A DNA stretch of 7,916 nucleotides, from assembly GCA_016234525.1 (NCBI GenBank), contig JACRBK010000333.1, positions 1-7,916 on the forward strand, read 5' to 3'. Made by a program: the position numbers and the translations under genes. Source of the DNA: Chloroflexota bacterium (GTDB taxonomy: Bacteria > Chloroflexota > Anaerolineae > Aggregatilineales > Aggregatilineaceae). Shown here piece by piece: positions 1-6,185 of the stretch. Below the pieces are notes generated by a model, which saw only the letters and a program-made list of their open reading frames with translations, had not been told where the DNA came from and made no database searches. Positions within the stretch are counted from its first letter, which is position 1; the number at the start of each line of letters is the position of its first letter.

Positions 1-688
1 CAAGCGGCAGCGCGGCCCCTAGCGCCATCCAAAGCGGCAGAGTCGGGATAGATCGCAGAAACTCAATGACGCGCTGAATAACATTATCGATCCATCCCCC
101 GTAATAACCCGATATACCACCAAGCACGATACCAAGTGTGAGGCTCAGAAAAACAGATACCAGCCCAATCGACAGCGAGATTCTGGCCCCAGTAACGATT
201 CGGGAAAGCATATCGCGCCCTAACCGGTCGGACCCCAGGAGGAAAATTTTATGATCTCCGGCCTCTTTTCCTAAGCCGAAAATATGAATATCCGTGTCGA
301 TCAACCACAGGAGTTTATAGGGTCGGCCTTTTACAAAAAAATGAAGGGGATACCACGTTGATTTATCGGTCTGGTACGTGATCCGCAGGGTCTCAGGGTC
401 TTTGTTCATAATCAGACCATGAACCCCAGGCCGCAGCGAAAAATCTCCCTCGGCATTGATGAAGGTGATCCCCATCGGCGGGACAAACTTGTGTTTAGCG
501 TCGAACGCAATCGGATCATACGGGCAGAAAAAATCGGCAAACAAGGCAATAAAGTAGAAGATAAAAAGGACGATCGCGCTGAACCCGGCGATCCGATGTT
601 TACGAAATTTCCACCACATCAACTGGCGCGGCGTGGCAACGGCGATCCGATCTCGCTTTTTGTCCACTTTCACAATCGTTGTTTCCAT
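1..688 (-). CDS. DppC/OppC-type ABC transporter permease (3' end cut by window edge)
   Basis: Second membrane subunit of a peptide/oligosaccharide-family (Opp/Dpp) ABC importer; with the DppB-type subunit it forms the translocation channel. From ATG at 688-686, 229 codons are open to the left edge. A first membrane segment lies at about residues 34-54. The family signature LLGSDRLGRDMLSRI is at about 150-164, followed by TGARISLSIG and then GYYGGWIDN near 195-202. The cytoplasmic EAA loop that contacts the ATPase lies beyond the edge. Between the first membrane segment and the signature is an unusually long extracytoplasmic stretch (about 55-148). The start is fixed by an AGGAA Shine-Dalgarno that overlaps the stop codon of the preceding permease gene; the gap is only 9 bp, so the two are very probably translationally coupled. 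ATPase genes are expected further left. Family certain; substrate unknown. Confidence 0.95.
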   Translation of the reverse strand, partial: METTIVKVDKKRDRIAVATPRQLMWWKFRKHRIAGFSAIVLFIFYFIALFADFFCPYDPIAFDAKHKFVPPMGITFINAEGDFSLRPGVHGLIMNKDPETLRITYQTDKSTWYPLHFFVKGRPYKLLWLIDTDIHIFGLGKEAGDHKIFLLGSDRLGRDMLSRIVTGARISLSIGLVSVFLSLTLGIVLGGISGYYGGWIDNVIQRVIEFLRSIPTLPLWMALGAALPL

Positions 689-697
689 GCGATGTTC

Positions 698-1681
698 CTA
701 TTCAAGCCGAATGCGGGGGTCTAAAACAGCGAGCAAAATATCCGAGATCAACGTGCCGATCACGGTCAGGATACTGATAATCATGACAATGGCCCCGGCC
801 ATGAACATGTCTTGAGAGAGGAGGGCTCGCAGCAGCAGCGGGCCAACGGTGGGCAGATTTAATACCACGGCGACGACGACGACTCCCCCGACGAGCTGCG
901 GCAAAGCATAACCTACGGTGCTGACGAATGGATTCAAAGCGACTCGAACCGGATATTTCCAGATGAGTTGGCGTTCGCTCAAACCTCTAGCACGGGCGGT
1001 CTCAACATAGGGTTGGCTCATTTCATCCAGCATATTGGCGCGCATGGTACGGATCAGCCCGGCGGTGCCTTCTGTCCCTACAATGAGCATCGGAATCCAG
1101 AGATGTTTGATCAGGTCGATAATTCTATCCACACTCCAGGGAGCATTCTGATACTCAGGGGAAAACAGCCCGCCCACATTTTGTCCGAAAGCCGAAAATG
1201 CAACCCACATCAACACCAATGCCATGAGAAAACCCGGAATAGCCACCCCTAAAAACCCTAGAAAAGTGAAGCAATAATCTAAGAGAGAATACTGGTGCGT
1301 GGCAGAAAATACGCCAATGGGTATCGCCAACGTCCAGACAAAGATCACAGAGGACAGGCCGACTAATACCGTCAATCCCATCCTATCCCAGAGCAGCACT
1401 TTGACCGGAACCCCCCACTCTAACGACCGTCCAAAATCGCCCTGCAAGACGCCGCGCATCCATTTAAAGTACTGGATGTAGATCGGTTGACCCAGGCCAT
1501 AATGATCACGCATCGCCTGAATTTGTTCTTCAGGCGCTATTTCACCCATGGCGCGCAGATTGGCGGAATAGGTGGTCAAAAAGTCTCCGGGGGGAAGTTG
1601 GATGATGGTAAAGCTGACGATTGAGACAACCCAGATCGTTCCCAGGGCGATGAGTGAACGGCGAATAATAAACTGAAGCAT
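698..1681 (-). CDS. DppB/OppB-type ABC transporter permease
   Basis: First membrane subunit of the same Opp/Dpp-type importer, 327 residues, close to the usual family length of 305-340. Visible features in order: an N-terminal membrane segment (about 5-28) starting FIIRRSL; the family-typical HYGLGQPIYIQYFKW block (60-74); GDFGRSL (81-87); a multi-span core from about 103; the EAA loop ETARARGL (227-234) that docks on the ATPase; and the C-terminal LNLPTVGPLLLRALLSQD region (about 274-291) ending in DPRIRLE. The start is supported by GGAAGG spaced 6 bases before ATG. It follows the binding-protein gene after a 78-bp gap containing a stem-loop, and precedes the DppC-type gene by 9 bp. Being paired with a large, sugar-style binding protein and LacI-type operators suggests oligosaccharide rather than peptide transport; that is inference. 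Confidence 0.96.
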   Translation of the reverse strand: MLQFIIRRSLIALGTIWVVSIVSFTIIQLPPGDFLTTYSANLRAMGEIAPEEQIQAMRDHYGLGQPIYIQYFKWMRGVLQGDFGRSLEWGVPVKVLLWDRMGLTVLVGLSSVIFVWTLAIPIGVFSATHQYSLLDYCFTFLGFLGVAIPGFLMALVLMWVAFSAFGQNVGGLFSPEYQNAPWSVDRIIDLIKHLWIPMLIVGTEGTAGLIRTMRANMLDEMSQPYVETARARGLSERQLIWKYPVRVALNPFVSTVGYALPQLVGGVVVVAVVLNLPTVGPLLLRALLSQDMFMAGAIVMIISILTVIGTLISDILLAVLDPRIRLE

Positions 1682-1710
1682 AATTACCTTCCCTGATGAC
1701 CTTTTTCTGA

Positions 1711-1738
1711 TGGCAGGGGAAAACCATTACCCCTGCCA
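1711..1738 (-). promoter_or_regulatory. Stem-loop between binding-protein and permease genes
   Basis: A perfect 9-bp, GC-rich inverted repeat (TGGCAGGGG / CCCCTGCCA, arms 1711-1719 and 1730-1738) with a 10-base loop. It sits 22 bases after the stop codon of the binding-protein gene and 29 bases before the permease start. On the transcribed strand it is followed by TCAGAAAAAGG, not a U-run, so it is not a classical intrinsic terminator. In binding-protein-dependent transport operons such hairpins protect the 3' end of the upstream message and let the binding protein be made in excess over the permeases. That role is inferred from position and known precedents. Confidence 0.6.
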
Positions 1739-1759
1739 CCAGATGGGTATTTTCGTCTA

Positions 1760-3772
1760 TTATGCTCGGATGAAGAACTGCTTCGGTCTCGCGATACCCA
1801 CGTTGCGCAGCGTATCATCATTGATGAAGCCGCTGCCAACATTTACGAAGTTGTTCTTCACGATCACGGGTGCGGGGTCTTCGCCCACTGTACCAATCAT
1901 ATAGGGATGCTCGATATGGAAGGCGAGTATTTCCTGGAACAAGGCATTGCGGGTCGCTTCATCCGGCTCTTGCTCAATTTGATGCCAGATTTCGTGCATC
2001 TTGCGCACCGGGTGATCCGCTGGCGGTTCCGCATAGGCGTTCGTGGTCGTCCCACTACCGTAAAAGATGGCGCTCATATAGGTGGCGTAACGGGGGCACC
2101 AGGGTGTGTCGATGGTGGTTCCCAGGTAACGGCGAGGATCGGACATGACGATGGAGCTGCGGTCGACAAACCAGACACCGATCTCAATGTCCCCCGCCTG
2201 GTTGCGCTGCTCATACAGCGAACGCTCAAGCATTTCCTGGTTGATCTTGATCCCAATGGCTTCCCAATACGTGGCGACGATGCCCACTTCATCGGGGTTC
2301 ATACTGCCCAGCGTATCCGTATAGGTGATAGTCACGCTGAGGGTGTTGCCATTCGGCAGTTTGCGGTAGCCGTCGCCATCTCGCTCGGTGAAGCCAAGTT
2401 CGTCCAGCAGTTGGTTCGCCCGATCGGGATCATATTCAACCCAACGCGACTCCAGTTCTGGGCTGTACTGGGGCGATCCGGGGACCGGCGAAGCCTGGCG
2501 TGGTTTCAGCAGCCCGCTGTAGACCAGTTCATTCAACTCCTCGCGGTTGATAGAGATAGACAGCGCCTCGCGGAACGCTGGCGTGTCGAAGAGTGCCGCT
2601 TTCTCAGGATCGGGGTGGCTGATGTTCGGGTGGAAAGCATTGGTGGTTGCTGAACGCCAAGTGATCACTTTGTAATCGCCCGCTTCTTCATTTTCTTTAA
2701 AGAAAGTGAAGTTAGCCGATGAGATATGGCGCTGCTGCATATCGATCAGCCCTTGGGCAACCCACAAGTTAAGGGTTTCGGCATCCTCGAACAAGGCGTG
2801 CTGGATAGTGTCAATGTAGGGAAGCTGGTTCCCTTCGGTATCGACGGCGTGATAGTACGGATTCCGTTCTGCAATCCAGGGGTCTTCAAGCGGTGAGTTT
2901 TTCGCTCGCCATGCGCCAAGCGTCGGCAGTTCCGGGTTGCGGAACCAGAAGTTAATGGGGCCGCGACCATCACGCGGGCCGGCTTCATACCACAGCTCTT
3001 CCCAGGTGGTCAGACCGTTCGCCTGAAGGGCAGCATCAATCAGCGCCTGATCAGCCGTCGGGGCGGTTCCGATGTATTTTTCCAGATAGTGTTTAGGAGC
3101 CGCCATCATGGGGCCGCCGATCATCCCGGATGTATCCGAACCCATCCGGATAGGCAGCAGAGGATTGGGGACTGTGAATGTCACTTTCCAGGTCAGATCG
3201 TCGATGATTTCCAGCGTCAGGACATCACCCACATTGCCGACATTGATCGGGCCGGGCCGGTTCATCAACTCGGTCAGATAGATGTTGTCATAGTAGAATT
3301 GGACATCCGCTGTGGTCATCGGTGTGCCATCAGACCATTTTAACCCCTCGCGCAGGGTGAACGTATACACCGTCGCGTCTTCGTTCTGAGTCCATTCGGA
3401 AATGTAGTTCACCACGAGGTTGGTCGTGTCAGGATCGGGCGCATCCCACTGTAGCGCGCCTTCTTCATTAAGTTTCACCGGTCCCCAACGATCGGAAAGG
3501 CCCTTAAAAGCACGATGCCATGTGCCGCCGTACACGCCCACTTCGGTCAAGGGGGTGATCACGCGCGGATCGACCGGGAGCCGCTGGTCGACGGGAGGCA
3601 GGGTTCCAGCCGCGACCAGTTCAGCCAGCATAGGGGCTTCTTTATACTGTCCCTGTGCGGCAGGCTGCGCCAGCACGGATGGGACAAAACGAGGCGCAAC
3701 GGCTGATGCCGCTGCGGCTGCCGCTGCCATGGTTTTCAAAAAACTACGCCGTGAAAGTCCTTTTTGATTCAT
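1760..3772 (-). CDS. Large Tat-exported family-5 solute-binding protein of an Opp/Dpp-type importer
   Basis: Extracytoplasmic ligand-binding subunit (SBP_bac_5 family) that delivers substrate to the two permeases downstream. It has 670 residues, longer than typical OppA/DppA (about 530-545). The N-terminus carries a textbook twin-arginine signal, SRRSFLK at residues 7-13, then an alanine-rich hydrophobic stretch and a plausible cleavage site at SVLA|Q (35/36). There is no lipobox cysteine, which is unusual for a monoderm-type binding protein. The family hallmark LREGLKWSDGTPMTTADV lies at about 140-157. The early block EAPMLAELVAAGTLPPV..RLP followed by YGGTW resembles, from memory, the long binding proteins used for plant-derived or other oligosaccharides in Rhizobia, Thermotogae and Chloroflexi. 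The start is supported by AGGAAG upstream of ATG. Substrate unproven; an oligosaccharide is favoured over a peptide because of the LacI-type operators upstream of the operon. Confidence 0.95.
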   Translation of the reverse strand: MNQKGLSRRSFLKTMAAAAAAASAVAPRFVPSVLAQPAAQGQYKEAPMLAELVAAGTLPPVDQRLPVDPRVITPLTEVGVYGGTWHRAFKGLSDRWGPVKLNEEGALQWDAPDPDTTNLVVNYISEWTQNEDATVYTFTLREGLKWSDGTPMTTADVQFYYDNIYLTELMNRPGPINVGNVGDVLTLEIIDDLTWKVTFTVPNPLLPIRMGSDTSGMIGGPMMAAPKHYLEKYIGTAPTADQALIDAALQANGLTTWEELWYEAGPRDGRGPINFWFRNPELPTLGAWRAKNSPLEDPWIAERNPYYHAVDTEGNQLPYIDTIQHALFEDAETLNLWVAQGLIDMQQRHISSANFTFFKENEEAGDYKVITWRSATTNAFHPNISHPDPEKAALFDTPAFREALSISINREELNELVYSGLLKPRQASPVPGSPQYSPELESRWVEYDPDRANQLLDELGFTERDGDGYRKLPNGNTLSVTITYTDTLGSMNPDEVGIVATYWEAIGIKINQEMLERSLYEQRNQAGDIEIGVWFVDRSSIVMSDPRRYLGTTIDTPWCPRYATYMSAIFYGSGTTTNAYAEPPADHPVRKMHEIWHQIEQEPDEATRNALFQEILAFHIEHPYMIGTVGEDPAPVIVKNNFVNVGSGFINDDTLRNVGIARPKQFFIRA

Positions 3773-3876
3773 AAGGTTTGCTTCCTTTATATTCTATGCT
3801 CTCGAAAGTTCTTGAACTCAAACTCGCCTGTATAGAAATACCACCCCCTTTCAAGCAAGCAGGCAGACACAGCAGG
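3773..3876 (-). other. Short gap between the unknown gene and the binding-protein gene
   Basis: This 104-bp gap has no convincing terminator, so read-through from the upstream gene is likely. On the minus strand a possible weak secondary promoter can be drawn: TTGCTT, 18 bases, TATACA, starting near 3860. The ribosome-binding site AGGAAG of the binding-protein gene is at the left end. A short palindrome AGTTC-TT-GAACT (3807-3818) is present but too small to interpret. None of these sites is strong. Confidence 0.3.
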
Positions 3877-4389
3877 TTAGCCCCAAATATCGATAGTGGG
3901 CTTCTCGTTATGGACATTGGCGGTCATCATGGCTTCAAAGAATATCGGCAGCCAGTAGTCATATTTTTCGGGCGTGGCGCCCTGCGCTGTCATCGTAATC
4001 TGGCGCGTGATATGGTAAAAGACACGCACCCAACATTTTCGGGTTTGGCCCTGATCGCAAAAGGTGTACCGGGCCTCAAGCTCAAGCACGCGGCCTGTAA
4101 CCTTCTGCTGGCGCGTCTCGATGGCAGCGTCGGGCAGCCGTTCTACCGCTTCAAAAAAACCCTCTGCCAGCGCCTCAAGATCATCTGCCGAAACAACGAT
4201 GCCCAGGTCTTTCATATCTACCGAAAAGGTCGTGAACGGATCATTCGGATCCGGGCCATAAACTTCACCCTGGCGATCATCGGACCATGTAAAACGAAGC
4301 CAATCAATCGGGAGAAAAAAGGAGTAGTAACGATTGCGGTGCCAGGTCAAACCTTTAATAACGGGATATTGTTTCTGGGGGGTAGTCAC
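3877..4389 (-). CDS. Protein of unknown function, PsbP/Mog1-like look, first gene of the transporter operon
   Basis: A 170-residue protein with no signal peptide or membrane segment, so probably cytosolic. I chose the GTG start at 4389-4387 because AAGGA lies 7 bases upstream; the longer reading from TTG at 4422 would place the coding start inside the operator and has no ribosome-binding site. The N-terminal half contains YYSFFLPIDWLRFTW (21-35), like the 'Y-x-F-x-x-P-x-x-W' opening of small PsbP/Mog1/DUF1795-type alpha-beta domains. A helical stretch follows (about 69-85), then strands with a cysteine pair, C111 and C119, then CWVRVFYHI and a closing helix near 144-156. This fold resemblance is by eye only. 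It lies directly downstream of the triple operator array and 104 bp before the binding-protein gene, so it is probably co-expressed with the transporter. Its biochemical role is unknown. Confidence 0.82.
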   Translation of the reverse strand: MTTPQKQYPVIKGLTWHRNRYYSFFLPIDWLRFTWSDDRQGEVYGPDPNDPFTTFSVDMKDLGIVVSADDLEALAEGFFEAVERLPDAAIETRQQKVTGRVLELEARYTFCDQGQTRKCWVRVFYHITRQITMTAQGATPEKYDYWLPIFFEAMMTANVHNEKPTIDIWG

Positions 4390-4416
4390 TGTTAAATCCT
4401 TTTCTAGTAATATTGT

Positions 4417-4432
4417 TTGCAAGCGCTTGTAA
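4417..4432. promoter_or_regulatory. LacI-family operator 1 (gene-proximal)
   Basis: TTGCAAGCGCTTGTAA is a 16-bp palindrome with one mismatched pair and the LacI-family central pattern AANCGNTT. It lies 27 bases upstream of the GTG start of the unknown gene. A TAAAAT box on the minus strand (4437-4432) abuts it, so transcription would begin close to the operator centre, a classical repressor-blocking position. The matching -35 hexamer is poor. Confidence 0.8.
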
Positions 4433-4482
4433 TTTTATGCTCAAAAAAAAGCGGATCCATTGCAGTGGCGGCTTCATTTGTT

Positions 4483-4498
4483 TTACAAGCGTTTGCAA
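4483..4498. promoter_or_regulatory. LacI-family operator 2 (middle)
   Basis: TTACAAGCGTTTGCAA matches operators 1 and 3 at nearly every position and carries the AANCGNTT core (AAGCGTTT). Its centre is 66 bp upstream of the centre of operator 1. A TATAAA box on the minus strand (4506-4501) lies just upstream, repeating the arrangement seen at operator 1. Confidence 0.8.
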
Positions 4499-4544
4499 TT
4501 TTTATATCAAAAAAACGCGACCCTTTTCAGAATCCCACTGCACC

Positions 4545-4560
4545 TTACAAGCGCTTGCAG
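4545..4560. promoter_or_regulatory. LacI-family operator 3 (distal)
   Basis: TTACAAGCGCTTGCAG has a perfect inner palindrome CAAGCGCTTG and the same outer bases as the other two copies on one side. Its centre lies 62 bp from that of operator 2, about six helical turns. A minus-strand TTATAG box (4566-4561) again lies directly next to it. Confidence 0.78.
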
Positions 4561-4570
4561 CTATAAACCC

Positions 4571-4599
4571 AAAAAAGAGGCACTCTTCAAGCTTTGCCT
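4571..4599 (-). terminator. Possible terminator of the S41 peptidase gene
   Basis: On the minus strand, AGGCA (4599-4595) and TGCCT (4582-4578) can pair around a 12-base loop, followed almost at once by a run of six T (plus-strand A 4576-4571). It lies about 65 bases after the peptidase stop codon and would insulate the transporter operon from read-through. The stem is only 5 bp, so strength is doubtful, and the T-run is also the A-tract of repeat unit 3. Confidence 0.4.
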
Positions 4600-4663
4600 A
4601 TAGTGATTTCATAAGTTGTTATAAACAGGATATTACGATTTTTAAAAGTTAGCAAGGAACAGA

Positions 4664-6016
4664 CTACTGAGACAATAGTACTTCCACCGCTTTCGCCAAT
4701 GCCGGATCATTGGCTTCGGTGAACAGATCCCAGCGCGTTGGCACCAGCACATCGGGGATAATCCCTGTCTCCTCCCAAACACCATTCGACTGGCCGAGCG
4801 GCTCAAAAGTGGCGCTTGCCAACCATGCACGCGAGCCATCCTCAAAATCATAACGCCGCAGCTGCTCAACATTGCCGAGTGTCGGCATCCCAACGATCCT
4901 GGCCCGGCCCGAAAGACGCAGCACGCCGCTGACGATCTCTCCATAAGAGACGGTATCGACACCGACCAGCACCACCAGCGGCACTGCCTGTGAGCCGCCG
5001 ATATCTTCCGCTTGCAGTTGCAGCGGGTCCTCGCCCTCGCGGCTGACAAAATAACCCTGCACCCCCTCGGCAAAAAATCCCAGGATCGCGGTGGCAACAC
5101 TGCCGAGTCCGCCCCCGTTCATGCGGTTATCGAGAACCAGACCGTCTAGCGGGCCGTCTGCCGTCATTGCCTGAAGGGCTTCGCGGAGTTGATCGTCAAT
5201 GGTTTCATCCAACAACGTCGGCAAAAAAACATAACCGATGCGGGTATCGGGCACCCGGCAGTAATCAATCGGCAGCGCGCCGCTGACCCGGCGGCGGGTG
5301 AGCGTCACATCATAGGGGGGTTCGCCGGGCCGCTGAATGGTCACGGTCACCGGAGAACCTTCTGGCCCCCTGGTTCGGCTGATACCGCGTTCATCCCGGA
5401 TCGGCCCCCCATCGACACTCAACATCGAATCATGAGGCAGCAAGCCCGCTTCGGCAGCCGGACTGCCAGGAAAAACGACCATAATCGCAGCGTGATCCGT
5501 CCCCGGTATTGGGTTGAACAGCGCGCCGATGCCTACAAAATTCTGTCCGCTTGCCAGCGCGGCCTCATCTTCGGCGACTTCCGCCGGACTCTGAAAATAG
5601 GAGTGTTGATCGCCAAGTTCGTTCAACATGGCCTGCATCGCAGCGTAAAAACTGTTGTCGCTCAAACCCTGCTGGATAAGCCCTTCGTAGCGCGCGCCGA
5701 TAGCGTTCCAATCGTGCCCGCGAAAATCCGCGTAGACATAATGATCGTTCACAGCGTTCCACAGCCCGCGATAGGTATTCAACTGGCGGGCTGTCGTCTC
5801 GGCATTTACCGCGGCGGAGGCTGGAGGAGTGGCAGTCGGGAACGGTGCCGGTGTGGGTGCATTCACCACTTCGGCGGGCATCTGTGCCAGAACGGAAACA
5901 CCGGGGATATAAAGACACAGCCGCACGCCGTTAGCGCCGCTCACATGGGTTTTTGCAGGCTGAATGGGCGCAATGAGAATCAGAGCCGTCAAAAAGAACG
6001 CCAAGAGTTTTCTCAT
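4664..6016 (-). CDS. Exported S41-family (C-terminal-processing-like) peptidase with PDZ domain
   Basis: A 450-residue secreted or membrane-anchored protein. N-terminal signal or anchor MRKLLAFFLTALILIAP, then a Pro/Ala/Thr-rich linker (about 50-70). The S41 N-terminal helical domain spans roughly 76-145 and includes ELGDQHSYFQSP. A PDZ domain spans about 157-243 (FVGIGALF, SPAAEAGLLPHDSMLSVDG). The catalytic domain follows: GLVLDNRMNGGG (292-303), then VSYGEIVSG with Ser357 in the S-x-x-E position of the family nucleophile. Counting 25 residues on, as from Ser430 to Lys455 in E. coli Prc, gives Asn382 (TLGNVEQ) instead of lysine; the Prc Asp441 position is Leu368. The C-terminal GIIPDVLVP is typical of the family. 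An in-frame TGA 18 bases upstream fixes the start at 6016 or later; GTGAGG upstream is a weak, distant ribosome-binding site. Substrate unknown; no functional link to the transporter is evident. Confidence 0.92.
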   Translation of the reverse strand: MRKLLAFFLTALILIAPIQPAKTHVSGANGVRLCLYIPGVSVLAQMPAEVVNAPTPAPFPTATPPASAAVNAETTARQLNTYRGLWNAVNDHYVYADFRGHDWNAIGARYEGLIQQGLSDNSFYAAMQAMLNELGDQHSYFQSPAEVAEDEAALASGQNFVGIGALFNPIPGTDHAAIMVVFPGSPAAEAGLLPHDSMLSVDGGPIRDERGISRTRGPEGSPVTVTIQRPGEPPYDVTLTRRRVSGALPIDYCRVPDTRIGYVFLPTLLDETIDDQLREALQAMTADGPLDGLVLDNRMNGGGLGSVATAILGFFAEGVQGYFVSREGEDPLQLQAEDIGGSQAVPLVVLVGVDTVSYGEIVSGVLRLSGRARIVGMPTLGNVEQLRRYDFEDGSRAWLASATFEPLGQSNGVWEETGIIPDVLVPTRWDLFTEANDPALAKAVEVLLSQ

Positions 6017-6049
6017 GCGCTTGCCGCCGCCTCACCCCATGCCCATATT

Positions 6050-6070
6050 ATTCTATTTTATCATAATAAT
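6050..6070 (-). promoter_or_regulatory. AT-rich candidate promoter of the peptidase gene
   Basis: A 21-bp AT-rich tract upstream of the peptidase gene contains several overlapping -10-like hexamers on the minus strand (TATGAT, TAAAAT, TAGAAT). No good -35 hexamer is found at 16-18 bp spacing; TTGTGG at 6080-6075 is 19 bases from TAGAAT. It would give a leader of roughly 30 bases. This is the only promoter-like stretch in the gap. Confidence 0.3.
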
Positions 6071-6136
6071 TGACCCACAAAGCATTCCGGGCGGAGGGAC
6101 GTGCTAATTTCTGAGAGTGACCGCCGGGCTGGTCAA

Positions 6137-6170
6137 ACTACAACCCCAGACAGAAATCCAGGGTTGTAGT
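6137..6170 (-). terminator. Stem-loop after the serine hydrolase gene, possible terminator
   Basis: A perfect 10-bp inverted repeat (ACTACAACCC / GGGTTGTAGT, arms 6137-6146 and 6161-6170) with a 14-base loop begins 16 bases after the hydrolase stop codon. On the minus strand it is followed by TTGACC; the U-run is only three bases counting the last stem base, so intrinsic termination would be weak. It could equally protect the 3' end of the message. Confidence 0.45.
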
Positions 6171-6185
6171 CTACCACTCACTGCC

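Larger units (their letters stand above)
4417..4582. repeat. Three tandem promoter/operator-like units of about 62-66 bp
   Basis: Units start at 4417, 4483 and 4545. Read on the plus strand each has the order operator, AT-rich box (TTTTATG, TTTTTATA, CTATAAA), a C-rich step of one to three bases, an A-run (eight A at 4443-4450, seven at 4509-4515, six at 4571-4576), then a short G-containing segment. The remaining bases between units have diverged. The constant order and spacing suggest duplication of one promoter-operator module, or selection for a fixed helical phase. The array drives the minus-strand transporter operon: the other flank is the 3' end of the peptidase gene. Unit boundaries were aligned by eye. 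Confidence 0.65.

Noticed and set aside
1907..2653. Plus-strand frame of 248 codons opposite the binding-protein gene
   Set aside because: It is antisense to a clearly real family-5 binding protein and shows no recognisable domain; a GC-skewed shadow.
3807..3818. Palindrome AGTTC-TT-GAACT upstream of the binding-protein gene
   Set aside because: Five-base arms, a single copy, and no match to the operators upstream; too short to call a site.
4390..4422. Eleven-residue N-terminal extension of the unknown protein from a TTG codon
   Set aside because: The TTG lies inside operator 1 with no Shine-Dalgarno, whereas the GTG at 4389 has AAGGA at ideal spacing.
4413..4652. Plus-strand reading frame of 79 codons across the operator array, with repeated Cys-Asn-Phe/Lys-Lys segments
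   Set aside because: The internal repetition is only the operator repeat read as codons; there is no ribosome-binding site, and the frame overlaps regulatory DNA and the 5' end of the minus-strand gene.
5189..6073. Plus-strand frame of 294 codons opposite the peptidase gene
   Set aside because: Antisense shadow of a clear S41 peptidase, with low-complexity Arg/Gly/His composition and no domain signature.
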